From Pseudoscleropodium purum (Eukaryota > Streptophyta > Bryopsida > Hypnales > Brachytheciaceae): 64,000 nt of DNA. Below, piece by piece: positions 36,365 through 48,946 of this stretch (position 1 is its first letter; every line of letters begins with the position of its first letter). A program made the position numbers and the translations under genes. The notes below the pieces were generated by a model that searched no databases, was not told the DNA's origin, and was given only the letters and a program-made list of their open reading frames with translations. The DNA lies in contig OZ017795.1 in assembly GCA_963969395.1 (NCBI GenBank), positions 18,352,001-18,416,000 of the forward strand, written 5' to 3'.

Positions 36365-37655
36365 TTTTGTGTCCATGCAATTGCTAATATAAACTTCACT
36401 ACTTAATATTGCTTTGATAATACTATCTCATATAAATATATAATAGACTTGAAGCATTCATAGCTCATTCTCATCTCCTCAATACACATCAAGAATTTTA
36501 AGGCATCTCAATATGGTGCATTGAAATTTTATCAAGATAATTTGGTGCCAATATCTATACCAACTTAGTTTCAAAGTGATTGAAAAAATGACATTGAAAT
36601 GGAATTTGCTATTAAAATAGCATCAAATTAGACTCAGCCAAATTTTGGGATGCTATGGTTTACTGATGGAATAATAGAACATTAGAAAATTTTCGAGGGC
36701 ATGAGAAGCCTATGGGTTCCAATGCCCTAAAAATATTGTAAACGTAGCCAACTAAGCAATCTGACATGTCTAAGACCAAGCCACGTCATTTTGCAAATAA
36801 CAATTATTACTTTTTCAACTTCTTTTTGCATCTTAAGAATTTTAAATTTAAAAAAAAAATCATTTTTTGACAACCTGCTGTTACCTTCGTTGCAGGGGAA
36901 CAGACCCAAAATAGACCCTTAGAGTCCTCCTAAATCTTCTAATGGCTATGTTATACACTTCCTCCAACTATCTCAACTTTTGTATTTGGCCATTTCCTTA
37001 TACTTTTGAATACCACCTTCAAGCCCTACATGCTTGACGCCATTAATTCTATTGTATCTTTTAATAGAATATCGATATACTACCGTTCATAGTGCTATAG
37101 AATACATGTCAAAGTATTCTAATTTTTTGTAATAATTGAATATTTTTTTCCAATTCATTGCACAACTATTCTTACTTTGAGGCCATATTCAATGTGGTCA
37201 TTTGCTTTGTCAAATTTAGATTTATAGTTCAAGGACTCTATCGATTCTCATTTCCCTTTAAGAATTAAGTGCTCATTGTCACGACCCTTACTATGAAAAT
37301 TCTGGATGATCACATATACATATTCAAAAGTTCATCCAAAGTTGAAAACACTCTTGAGTTCAAAATCCACATTTGGAACCCCAGAAAACCCTATGCCGTT
37401 CCTGGGTGAAAATGCAACTGGTGCTACCGCTGTAGTACCACTAGTATTCTCTAATATCACATCATGCCAGGGAGCTGAGCCTGGCGCAGGAGGCGTACTG
37501 TAGTGTCGGATTTTTGGATCCGGTGTGCGTGCCCGTCGTCACCCGTTCAAGAGATCGACGCCTGACTCTTGCGAATTATTAACATTTTTCAATTGGCAAT
37601 AATCAAACTGAAGTTATGAGCATTGCTGCGCTCCTCCGACGCATCTGAAGACGCC

Positions 37656-40600
37656 ATGAGGAGCGTCAAATCCCCTGCGCTGCGTTTGTTTCGAACTCTC
37701 TGCGCAAATCCTGTTGCGAGCAGGGGCCCCCAGGAGGCGATTCGCGTTCTTCATAGCGGAGGCAATGGCTGGTGGCTCACTGCAGGAGCCAGACGTTTCT
37801 CCACGACCGGTAAACCGGACGATTAAAGTCCATGGAAGTCGTTTGTCGAACTTTTCGCCAAACAAGTATTAGACGATAGGTGGGATTAAGGGTTTTAAGG
37901 TGCTCAAGAATTCTTCTCTGAGTCTGGTGTTGGATGGGTTGGAAGCGCAAAACTTTGAAGCAGAGTTCAGGGTTTAGGGTTTAAGGCCTGAGAGCTGAAG
38001 AATGTGGAGGTTATTCTAGGCACTCGAATTTTGGTTTCTCATGGGAAAGGGAATTTTGGTTTTAGAATTTTCTAAGCAGATGCGAGTGGAAGTATTCTGG
38101 TGCTGTGAAATGCCGGCGATCTGTGAAACAGGAAACAGGAAGAAATGTCTTAGAAATGTCGAGTATTTTGTGACACAGGGTTTTAGGGTTTAGGATTCAA
38201 GGGTCTAGTATCTGAAGAATCTGAACGTTATGCTAGGAACTCGAATTTTGGTTAATGATCGGAATGCAAGTTAAGTTTGTAGAATGCTCTAAGCAAACAA
38301 AAGTGGAAGCATTCTGGTGCTTTGAAATTCCGTCGTTCTGTGCAATCAGGAAGAAATGTCTTACAAATGAAGAGCATTTGGAAATCGAATTATGCGAGAT
38401 CGATATAAGGTGCTGATAGTGTTAAGGTTTTGTGATGCAGAAGGACAACTCCCTTTTTCTCAAGACATGTTGACCATAGTAGAGCGGGGGATGCTGACGA
38501 TAGAGCATCGGCATTCCCGCTTGAATCAGGCTCTCTCTGAGGTAGGCTACCTCTTGTTGACACTCAGAAGATGACTTGAACTTGATTGTCTTTAACGTGT
38601 TGATTGCAGAACGCCGTTGCTATCTCTTTGTTACTGAATGGGTCTGTGAACTGATCAACGTTTGAGTGGTATGAAGACAGCCCGCTGCACCTCCCGATGA
38701 GATTATTCGCTTGAGTAAAGAGTTGAGTAAGCTGGAGGACTTTATGGCCTGCATAGCTTCCTTGAAATCTAAGCGCAAGGTATTCTTCATTCTAAACCTC
38801 ACTTTGTGTGTAACTCTGCATGATTGCAGTGGTTATTACCACATATTAGAATTACAGGGCCCTCCAAGTCATAGTCGCTGACTTTTTGCCATAAATCTTG
38901 TCTTTTAGTGTATTCATATCTCCTCTCACGTATTTTACATGCCATGAGTCTGGTCAATTTGTGCCATAAGTCTGGTCTTGATAATATTTACTGTGTAACT
39001 ATTTGGCCATTGGTACTCACAACAGAATTGACTTGTGCTGAGTATTGGCAGGAAATGGAAGGCTTGAAAGCGCTGATAGATGAAGCAGCGGAAGATGAGG
39101 AGATGAAGCAGGCAGCAGCAGAGGAACTTCGGTCTGTGTCAAGGCTAGAATCTGAGGACCTTCAACGAATGCTATCGCTTATGCTTCCCAAAGATGAAGC
39201 TGACAGTCGCGGCTGCATTCTTGAGGTCAGAGCTGGTATGTAACCTAATTCTTAGCAATGATGATCGATTCTACTTTTCGTTCTGATTTTTTGTGATGCA
39301 CAAGCTTTGGGCTCACCATTTTGAAGAGACAATTTAAGAAGCAGCACATCTTTTCATTCCTCGGTATTGGTTTCATCTTTTTACCAGGCACAGGCGGAGA
39401 GGAGGCTTCCTTGTTTGCCTTGGACATTTTCAGAATGTATGTCCAGTGACCTTTTCTTCTCCCCTCGCTTTCACATAGCTTTCATGTCTTTGATTCTATG
39501 TTACATCTTTAGTAATCGCTGTCACCGGTTCTGGTTTACGTTCTTTATGAAGGAGTTTTGTTTAGATTGTAACCAATAGATATATGATTCATTTGTATGT
39601 TGATTTGTCACTAATATACGACGTCGTGATTTTTATTCTACAGGTACGAGAGATTTGCCCAGAAAAAGTTCTGGAATTTTGAGGTTTTGAGCATAACTCA
39701 AACAGACAGCAAAGGATGCAAGGTCTGGTTCTCTTTGAAGCGAACTTCCTTTCGGAGGGTCTGAACTTCCTATTGGATTCCAGAAAGCGTACTGAAGTGA
39801 GTATATTATGATGCAGGAAGCTAGCGCCTCCATTACTGGAGATGGGGTTTATGGAAAACTCAAGTTTGAGAGTGGGGTGCACAGGGTTCAGGTACACTGA
39901 CGTTCAACTGATCGATTATTCTTCCTTTCGTTCTTTTGAGCAAGGGTCTCGTGCTGCAAATGGGGTTATTAATACCTTTCTCTCATGTGCTGGTACCTAT
40001 TATCTTCTGGGTCGAAGTAATCTATTAAGTGACTTCTAGAGTTTCCTCTCTTTGTCTCTTGTACCACACAAGTTTGAGTTGTGACAAGTCTGGAACGTAT
40101 TCGACTAATAGCTATTATATATTTCATCTTGCAGAGGGTTCCAGTGACTGAAAAAAGTGGGCGAGTTCACACAAGCGCAGCCTCAGTGGCTGTTCTTCCA
40201 CAAGCAGACGAGGTTATAATTTTCAGCATTCAACTCAACATTTGAATTTTGAGATGCTTATATTGTGTAAATTGTGCTTTTTTATGTTGTCTACCTTGAT
40301 AAATCCGCATTTCTATTTAGTTCAGCTGTCCATGCTGATTCACGGTAATTAAGATGGGCTTCGTTGTTATTAGACCTTTCTTCCATGCAAGGAAAGTAGA
40401 GTCTAGAAGAGGTTCTTGAGATGCAAGAGTGATTTAAGTGTTGATAATGACGAAAATGCAGGTTGATGTTCAAATGAGGAGTGAGGACCTGAGAATAGAC
40501 ACCTATCGAGCAGGCGGCGCCGGTGGTCAACATGCTAACACTACCAGCAGTGCTGTTCGCGTTACCCACTTACCCACGGGCATTGTTATTGCCATCCAAG

Positions 40601-41558
40601 ACGAGCGTTCTCAACACATGGTATGAAATACTTAGGAGGGCCAGAATAGGGTATGATTTCTCATGGTCATTGGATGTTCCCACGTTAATTTATAGGATCT
40701 CAACATGATGAGTTTTAATCAATATTTTACAACGTGTCATTGTGTACAGAATAGAGCCAAAGCACTGAAGTTGCTACGTGCAAAGCTGTTTGAGAGAGAG
40801 AGGGTGCAGCAGGCGATGGCACGGTCGAGTCTTCGCCTTGAGCAGGTAAACATTTGAGTTTATGAAATTTTCTTGGGTGTCAGCATAGCTAGCTCATGAT
40901 CTCCTTGACCCTCACAACATATGCAGGCTCTAGATATGTAAGGTAGAGAGTACTATTTGCTTCACTTTTAGAATTGTAACATGAGTAGGAGTGTGATTTT
41001 TGGGAAATGGATAGGTCTATGAAGAGACCACTTCGGGTACACGAACTCAATCTGTTGAGATCAGAAAATTTATCAATATGCACTAATTTCTTATGCAATT
41101 TCAATGCGGGACGTTGTAGAACACTAGAAGTGATAACAAGTGGCTCCATCTCTATTAAAAGACGAGTGACCACAGACATTTAGCCGAGTCATTCTTAAAC
41201 TACGTGCTGATTGATTATCCGATTGAAAGCTGACTATCGTATTAATAAATGTGTTGCTGTTGCTGTAGGTCCCTAACGATTTTAGTATCCTTTACCTTTA
41301 TGTCTTGTTCTGGAACTTAGGCGTATTACGAATTTTGTCTAAACTAGGTGTATCATTGTGCAGATCGGAAGTGGTGATCGATCAGAGCGGATACGAACGT
41401 ACAACTTTCCTCAAGGAAGAGTCACCGATCATCGCATTAATATTACTCAGCATTCCATCGACCAAATTATGCAAGGGGAAGGACTGGATGGTTTTGTAGA
41501 TGCTTTGACTATGAAGCAAGAAATTGCGGCTCTGGCTTCCCTGAAAGCTGCTTCATAA
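37656..41558 (+). CDS. Mitochondrial-type peptide chain release factor 1
   Basis: Exons: 37656-37809, 38441-38541, 38681-38779, 39052-39235, 39388-39436, 39644-39722, 39817-39891, 40135-40212, 40462-40620, 40750-40845 and 41364-41558. Phase closes throughout, giving 422 residues. The first about 50 residues are Arg/Ser-rich without acidic character ([15 protein letters not shown]), as in a mitochondrial presequence. The core shows [20 protein letters not shown], then P250-V-T252, the P-x-T codon-recognition motif of RF1, and G294-G-Q296 in [14 protein letters not shown], the loop that triggers peptidyl-tRNA hydrolysis. The C-terminus has [16 protein letters not shown], as usual. It should release peptides at UAA/UAG on mitochondrial ribosomes. 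A plastid destination cannot be excluded from sequence. Exon 1 holds nearly only the presequence, so the targeting peptide is modular. Confidence 0.93.
37965..38375 (+). repeat. Tandem duplication inside release-factor intron 1
   Basis: Two diverged copies of a roughly 210-217 bp block both start with telo-box-like 'gggtttagggttta/ggttttagggtttagg'. Both contain 'ctaggNactcgaattttggtt', 'gtggaag(t/c)attctggtgct' and end 'aggaagaaatgtctta'. The block sits between the presequence exon and exon 2. Confidence 0.8.
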
Positions 41559-42050
41559 TTCGCCATGTCTTACAATTCATTTTTCCATTCTTTCTCGAGT
41601 AATTTCTTATTCATTTCGTGGATGAGTTTCACTGTGAGCGTGAGAGTTGCATCCGTGATGTTTTGCAAGCAGGTTTGAACAGCATGGCCACCCAGCGGTG
41701 TCATTTTGTCTTCCTAGTTATTAGTGTCGCTTTACACTAGGGCCCAGTCGAGAAAATGCTGGGGCTCAAAATGATGCAAGTTGGACCCAAACTTCAGCCT
41801 CAAGAGGTCATTACAATAATGAGTTGTGGATTTGGACTTTAGTGTAAAAGGTCTTAAGGAAGACTCCACCTAATTGTGACCGCTTGCTAGAACCGACCCC
41901 TAGAGATTCTTGCCTAAAATGTTTTGTCCTGTTCGTGAGAGCTATGGTCACTTTTGGGTAAGACTTTGAAAATTATCCTCTAAACTCATGAGGTATTTTT
42001 TTCATAAAAAACCCTCTCAAAATTGCCATTTCTATTGCAAAATTGCAATG

Positions 42051-42216
42051 AACTTTAGAAATTCTTTTTTTGCATATCTAATAGAAGGATCTTGCACTAA
42101 ACTAGCCTAAGTATGTGTAAAAGAAATTTCATTAACTTTAGAAATTCTTTATTTGCATATCTAATAGTAGGATCTTGCATTAAACTAGCATAAGTATGTG
42201 TAGAAGAAATTTCAAT
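42051..42216. repeat. Tandem duplication, 2 x 83 bp
   Basis: The unit begins 'aactttagaaattcttt' and runs through 'aggatcttgcaNtaaactagc' to 'agaaatttcaNt'. It is repeated once with few changes (42051-42133 and 42134-42216). A weaker relative occurs near 43670-43730 ('ataggatcttgtattataat'). Confidence 0.9.
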
Positions 42217-43931
42217 AACTTTGATCTTGTGGACTATGAGATATTTGTGTTTGAAGTGAACAAATTATGTTTGTTTGCACCTTGTTTGAATTTTAAGGCT
42301 TTGAATCTTCTTATTGTAGTTGAAAATTTTTGTATTATACATTTTGAATTTCTAATTTTTGATATTGAAGAATTGAGTTGAAAGTTTAGGAAAAAAATTC
42401 AAAACAATACACACTTGATTTTTATTTATTTTTTAAATGTTAAATAGAAGAAGATAAGAAATTGAAGAAAATGTTAAATTGTCAAACAATAATACTTTCT
42501 ACTAAATCCTAAAATTTTATAATTTTAAATTTTAACTTCTTATAATTTTTATGTAGTTTCCAAAGAATTCCATTTTGGACTTAAGGGTTTATAACTTTTG
42601 CTCTCTAAGACCACTTGAAAGAAAAATGGATACCATAGGAAACTATCTAAAATCTATTTTGTCCTTCAAGGGGATAATGGGAGTTTAGAAGTTGATAGAT
42701 TGTTCATATGGTGTCCTTGAAATTCATGAAAAAAGAATCTATAATATTCTTTTGACTTCCAACAAGTTCCTACAAAAAATTAAGCAATTTTGTAATGCAA
42801 ACATTACTTGTTTACTTATTCAAATACAATAAGGTGTAAAGTAGGGACACCTAAAAGTGCCACTTTTTTTAATTGTGTACATTTTCTATTATTAGATCAA
42901 TCCACAAAGATTGCTTTCTTATTGGCAAATGAAAAGAGATTTCAATGCACTATTTGGAAATTATATACAAAAGTTATGATAGATCAAAGTTTATTGATAG
43001 ATGTTTTAAAATCATTTCTTCAACAATAGGTACATATTCACAAGAGATCATTTGTTCAAGTGGTGCTTTTAGGCACTTAGAGCATTATTTTGAGTATTCT
43101 AACCTTAGTTGCCTTATGTCATATTGAAGACCAAAAAAAATGTCATACAAAATGATTCATACTGCACTAATCAAATGCTTGATTGAAGTTTAGTCATAGC
43201 TTTAGTCCTAAGCTCAATTATTGGGTCATTACACTAGAATGATTAATTTTTGAGGCTTGAATCATCAAAATTTTCTTCCATATTATAATCATGTCAAAGA
43301 AGGATTAGGCCCACTTCTAATATCTTGATCAACAAAAGTGCACAAATATTTTTGTTTATTTAAATTGGCCTCAAGTATACATAGTATTGTAGAATGTTCC
43401 ATCTTTTTAGTATTATAAATTATATTAAACCTTTTTTTTCATGCAGTGTCCTAATAATACTCTTTATATAATAGTATATTTCACTTTGAGGCTTTATATC
43501 ACAAAAATAGGGCATTTGAAAGGGCTTTCATGTAGGATCTTAAATTGATGGTCAATTACAACATTCATTAACCCCTAAAGTTCCTTGACTATGTTTTCAC
43601 CAAAAACTCTCCAAAACTGCCATTTTTAGAATAAGTATCCAAAAAAAAATTTAAACATTTTTAGACACATCCAACCATAGGATCTTGTATTATAATAATT
43701 TGAGAAGACGCGGAAAAAATTTCAGAAATTTACACAATGTAGATTGAAAGATAATTGCGTTTAAAGTGACAAAAAGCCTTTTTTTTGGCCCTGCAAAAAA
43801 CTAGGCAGCTGCACTTCACAAGGTCACATTTGTAAGAAAAAAATGTCCAAAATGCTTGCAACTCTTTGAATTAATTCTTCAACTCAAGTTGGCTACATGC
43901 TTAAAAAATTTGGAATTGCACAACATATAGG

Positions 43932-44225
43932 AAAAAAATAGTAAGTAGAAAGAAGTAGAGAATGAATCAAAACACTAAATTGTTAATAAATTAGTTATGG
44001 AATTGAAAAATTCCAATCCCAATGGTTGTAATGTTGTAATAAACAATCTTCACCTAGTATTTCTATTTTTTTTCAAAAATATTGAAAATTGAGTTCAATA
44101 ATGAACTTCAAAGTTTATTTTAGAGTAGAGAATCTATAACTGCTCACAAACTAAAATACCTCATAACTTTTGACTCATTAATCAAAATGGAACGATTCAA
44201 AGCTTTCTATGTATATATAAATTTA
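43932..44225 (-). repeat. Dispersed AT-rich repeat, copy B (inverted)
   Basis: Reverse-complement match to 921-1213, including the words 'acatagaaagctttgaatc' and 'tttattacaacattacaacc'. The borders are approximate. Confidence 0.7.
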
Positions 44226-44990
44226 CAAAGTTCATTTCAAATTTTTATTTTTGAAAAAAGCAATTTTTTCAGATTTGCCTTGACTACCCGAGTTGAGAAA
44301 CAAATTACATATTAGGGCATAACTTTTTACTCATATTTCCAAATGTCTTGAAATTTGTGCACATCAAAGATATTCCTTGTTTACACCTTTTATTAAAATT
44401 TGGGTCAAAAATATGGAAATCTTTGCTTACATGCACATGCCCAAAAAAGTTATGTTGCCAAAACATGCACCTTGGTCCTTTAGGAGTTAATACAAAAAAT
44501 TTCAAGATTCCACAAGCGCAAATAACTTTAAACTACTTGCTTTCAAAGCAAGGCTAAAATCATTTATCTTTTTAACTTTTTAATAAATCCAATTATAGCT
44601 TCCTTTACTAAAATTGTTCAAGTTGAAAACGTCCTAAATTTTTGAGTGAAAATCTCCAATAATTGCAAGATTGTAATTATGCTTAAATTGAAAAAAAATT
44701 GCCTTTCAATATTTTTATGAAAAAGCTTATATTTCAATACTTATGCATTTTGAACAATATGTTGGAAAGAAATTCAACACTCAATTTTATTTTTTTATTT
44801 TTGTACTCATTACTTACAAAACAAATATCTTCATGATTTCTATCATTGGTTAGAAATAGAATAATTCAAAGCTTTTTGTATAGGTATAATTTGGATGATA
44901 AAATCAAATCAATCTACAACCACCAACTTTGAAATTGAAACCCAAAAAATTCTTGAAACTTTTGCACTACTTATTCCAAGGACATGAAAT

Positions 44991-45788
44991 CACTAGAAGA
45001 AAAACATGTTTAGTACAATTGACTACTATGCAACTAGTGTCCTATGCAACTATCATGCAACTAGTTTCCTCTTTATTAGCACCAAATTTAATGTAATTGT
45101 TTTATGTTGTTGTTTTACAACATTCATACATTGTTTAGTTGCAAAGTAATCATTCTACAATTGTAAAAAATGACTAGAAAACAACTAGTGTCCTATGCAA
45201 CTATCATACAAATGTAAAATGACTAGTTATTTCTTAGTTACACACTAATTGTTTCTTAGTTGCTTTCAAAGTTCATTTCCATTTGTCTTATATCAATTGT
45301 TCCATATCAATTGTAAAGAGTACCATTAGATTAAATATATAAGACTTGTTTGTTGTTGTAGTTTGATTCAAAGAATTCTTTAGATAGAATTCTAAGAAAT
45401 CAACAACTTGTAGATTTCTATAATTTGGTAGAAATAAAAAATTAATTAAAATTCAAGAAGTTTTTAAATCTATAAAATTGAATTTCTTAAATCTAGGAAG
45501 AAGGTAGATCTGAAATTCTAAAATTTAGAAAAATGTAGATATGAAATTTTGAAATTTACAAATCATTGAGATTAATATTTTAAAATCTAGAAATCTACAA
45601 GTTGCAAATGAAAATGAAGTTTTTTGCATGGTGTCAAATGACAAAAAAAACTCGCAACTAGTTTGCAATTAATGCAACTTGTCCACTGCAACTACAAACT
45701 CTACATTGTCACCTAGTTGCAAACATACTATGCAACTACAAAACATGTTGCATATTGTAGTTGCAAAAACCCTCATTTTCTTCTAGTG
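44991..45788. mobile_element. 798-bp non-autonomous CACTA element, TSD AAT
   Basis: The ends CACTAGAAGAAAA and TTTTCTTCTAGTG are perfect 13-bp inverted repeats, flanked by AAT on both sides (44988-44990 and 45789-45791). Subterminal DNA near both ends is packed with 'gcaacta' words in both orientations ('atgcaactagtgtcctatgc' on the left, 'ctatgcaactacaaaacatg' on the right), as expected for CACTA subterminal transposase-binding repeats. There is no transposase ORF. It is the best-preserved member of the family in the window. Confidence 0.88.
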
Positions 45789-47354
45789 AATAAAGCTTTC
45801 CATATAATGCAAGATGATAACAACTATCAAAAAATTCCACTCCAACAAATCAAAAGTATTAAGTATTAATAGCTCAACAAATATAACCAAAAGTCCAAAG
45901 TGGACCCCTTAGTAATGTAGGAATAAATAAAACATCCTTACAAAAACATAGAATTGGCTAATGAAATTTATTTAAGCTTTCAACTACTACCATCCATTTA
46001 CCTTCATTACTTAAATCCTACAATGACCAAAACAACAAAAGTATCCATTGAATGATCTTGAAGGTTTTTATAAAAAAAAAATGCATCTTAAATCTAATAA
46101 TTGAATTCTTAGCTTTTACTTTAATGATAGGTCTCCTCTTTTCAAGAATAACTTTGAAAACTCTACAATAAATACACCTAAAATAGTCAGACTACTTCTT
46201 AAAATTGACCCCTATTTTGGAAGAGAAAATGAATAAAGTAGATATACAAAATGGTGCACATTACAAGGACAAATATGAAGAGGAGTTGTAGGCCATTTTG
46301 AAGAGTGTGCAACTTTATTTATAGTATTGTGGAGGTGGCAACCTTACAAGTGGTCTATTTTGGGTATACTTTTAGTTGTTTTAACTTCTTTTCTATGACA
46401 TGTTTTGATACTACTAGTGTCATTTCTTGATGTGCATCATATGCATTTTGGCATCACTCAATGATACCAAATACCCAATACTCAATTTGTTATGGTGTAT
46501 TGGGTAATGCCTTAGTCCTTAATTGCAAGGTCCAAGGCTCAAGTCATGAGGGTGGTGCCCACATAGTTGGCCAACTACCTAAATGGCAGGCCACCTACCA
46601 TTCAATTTTAAATTTTTTTATTGATTTTCTTATTATTCTTGTAAAAAACATAGTTTTTGCAACAATGAAGTATTAAATTTATATTTTTATTATAGTACTA
46701 TATACTACACTAATTATTGATATTCATTTAGTGAAGTTGCAATACTACATTCATTTGTATAGTTTTCAATATTGTTTCAATGTTGCCACAATACTGAAAG
46801 TAATCCCTAACACTAGATCAATCATTTTTTCCTAGTGAAGCCCCTAAAACCTCTTTGTTCATCATGTATATTTTGGATGGGCAGGGGGTTAAGATTACAT
46901 AAGTGGGAACTTGGGTACAAATGCTATGCGCCACTAATCCCTCTGACTAGATCCTGACGTGGCACCCCCCACACTGCTCCGCGGTACGCGCCAGGTGGCA
47001 CTTCCACAGCGACTGAGGCGATATGCACAAGGAAGTGAGAGTTCCACCGTCTTATTAGACCCCACTCACAACCATAAGTTAAGCTTACCACTCCATCTCT
47101 CTCCTCGCAAAATTTCAGACCCACGTTCCATCTTCACCTGAAATCTCCCCACCCGATCCGACCCTTCTTCCCGTTCAACAGGTTTGCGCAATTCTCCGAA
47201 CTGTCCATTGTTGTTGCGCTTGCATTGATCAAAATTTTGGGCAATCAATCCATTCACGTTTCGCTTGCATTGCTCCAGCTTGTACTGCTCGAGCTTGTGC
47301 GATCGCAAGAGTATTGATCGACCTTTGTTGGTGTCTCAGATTGCGTTGCTGGCG

Positions 47355-48946
47355 ATGGTGGAGGGTTACCCTAACGGATTGGGAGGATGGGGCGTGCCGG
47401 CCATTTTCAAGGAGGCCGGTCGACTCATGGGCAAGTATGGTCCTTTGCTGGCGCCTTTTGTTGCTGCGTTTCTGCTGCCTACCGCGCTGGTGCAGCTTGC
47501 TGAGGTTCTTGGATTCTCGTGGTGGGTAAAAGGGCAGGATCCGTTTCTTCCTCCCGGACCGCACCGCAACCATCACGCTTTTCTTCATGGCGCCTTTCAG
47601 GTAAGGTAGAGGCTTTATTTACCATAGTGTACATTTGAGGCTCCATTACCATGCAGGTGAGCTTGGAATTGTGCTAATTGTGAAAAATTCTTGATCTATT
47701 GATATTTCTTTTTTGCAATTGTTTTGTGTTTTAACACAAAAATAAATGTGCAAAGTTTTAGATGGGACCAAGTTTCTAGATTGCTGTAGGGAAAGGTTCA
47801 AAGTTCACCTGTATGGTGAATGAAACCTCTCCCTTGTTGTATGGAGAATGGAACCTGTCCCTTGTTATATGGAGGATGGAGACCTTACATTACCGCTGTG
47901 GTTGAAAGTAATGCATTTGGGGTCGTGGATGCTCTGTTTTTTCGAATTAGGGTTTCGGGGATCTTGAATTTTGAGGGTTTGAATGTGTAGGTGCGGGATG
48001 AAGTGGATCCACCGAGTCCGTCAGGGCGTGCTCTTCTCGTGATGCTGGCTTTGGGAATGTTGTTGTGGCTACTTGCCAGCCTTGCCGTGGCGTCCTTTGC
48101 GAAGACAGTGCAGTACATCTACGCGGACGAGGAGGATCCTGCCGTGATCAAGTCGATTTTCAAGTCTCTTCCGAAAGCGCTCTTCCGGTTGTTCATGACG
48201 TCGCTGTGGATCTTTCTGCTCACGCTCGCGACCGTTTTCACTGTCTCCCTGCCGTTCTACATCTTGACTCGCCTCTTCCACCACGCAGAGCTTTTCGCTA
48301 CTCTGCAACAGATTTTCCTGTCCGTGGCTCTGACGGTTTTGGGATTCTTGTTCCTGTTGTCGCAAGAAGTGGCGGTGTTGGAGCCTGAGAATTATGGTCT
48401 TGCTGCGTTGAAAAAATCATCCAAGCTCGTGCAGGAGAAGTTTTGGGCATCGCTGGTGCTCTTCCTTGTGAGCGTCGGCGTCGGGGCATTGCTCTCCAGG
48501 CTTTCTATCACAGCTGAAAGTTTTCCTGGCAAGTTGCCGCAATGGACGACCTACCTTTTTGCAGTGCTGCTTGCCATTCTTTATCTTGCGTACATGGTGT
48601 ACATGCTCCTGGTTACCATTGTGTTGTACTTCTCTAGCAAGTTCCAGTTCGATGCCGACGATGAGTCGCTCCCTGAGTTCCGTCACTCAAACAGCGATAA
48701 TCCTTACTCACGCCTTGTTGTGGTGAGCTACTTTGTCCAATTCCTGAATGCTTCGTCCTCTCATAAGTGTATTCAGTTCCGTTTATGTCCACACTTCTAT
48801 GTCGAATTTATTTGTCCATAGATAAGTGAATCTAAGCATAGTGGACCATGTCTTTTCACATATTAGCGTTTGAAACAACAGAATATTCTGTTTGGTTGCA
48901 CTGTTGTGACTTGCTATTGTGTTGATTGCAGCGAGCGGAGGCTTGA
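47355..48946 (+). CDS. Multi-pass membrane protein of unknown function
   Basis: Exons 47355-47600, 47991-48722 and 48932-48946 give 330 residues. The last exon adds only RAEA before the stop. At least five hydrophobic segments are visible: around GPLLAPFVAAFLLPTALV, LLVMLALGMLLWLLASLAV, LWIFLLTLATVFTVSLPFYI, LFLVSVGVGALL, and YLFAVLLAILYLAYMVYMLL. An LFATLQQIFLSVALTVLGFL stretch may be a sixth. The N-terminus has Gly/Pro-rich GYPNGLGGWGVP. The overall pattern resembles plant integral membrane proteins often labelled only as uncharacterised, including the At1g31130-like group, but I cannot assign it. The start was chosen as the first in-frame ATG. The tiny terminal exon is the weakest part of the model. 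Confidence 0.7.

Larger units (their letters stand above)
32224..37655. other. Intergenic AT-rich DNA
   Basis: No supported gene. Open frames such as 34013-34342 have no recognisable similarity and atypical composition. The stretch contains a CACTA miniature (35150-35314) and a TA/TATG microsatellite (36305-36364). The segment 32645-32665 resembles a tRNA A-box (tggcttggtggtagagc) but no B-box follows. The last 150 bp are GC-richer and are the likely promoter/leader of the release factor gene. Confidence 0.6.
41559..47354. other. Intergenic AT-rich DNA and upstream leader
   Basis: No supported gene. It contains an 83-bp tandem duplication (42051-42216), the inverted partner of the dispersed repeat (43932-44225) and a 798-bp CACTA element (44991-45788). 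A stretch near 46500-46560 reads a little like the B-box end of a tRNA-derived SINE. From about 46930 GC rises, and 47000-47354 is the probable promoter and 5' UTR of the membrane-protein gene. Confidence 0.6.

Noticed and set aside
46490..46660. Possible tRNA-derived SINE tail (aaggctcaagtcatgagg)
   Set aside because: Only a loose B-box-like word. No A-box at the right spacing, no poly-A end and no target duplication.
46700..46840. Possible CACTA end tttttcctagtg
   Set aside because: No left end with complementary terminus and matching flank was found.
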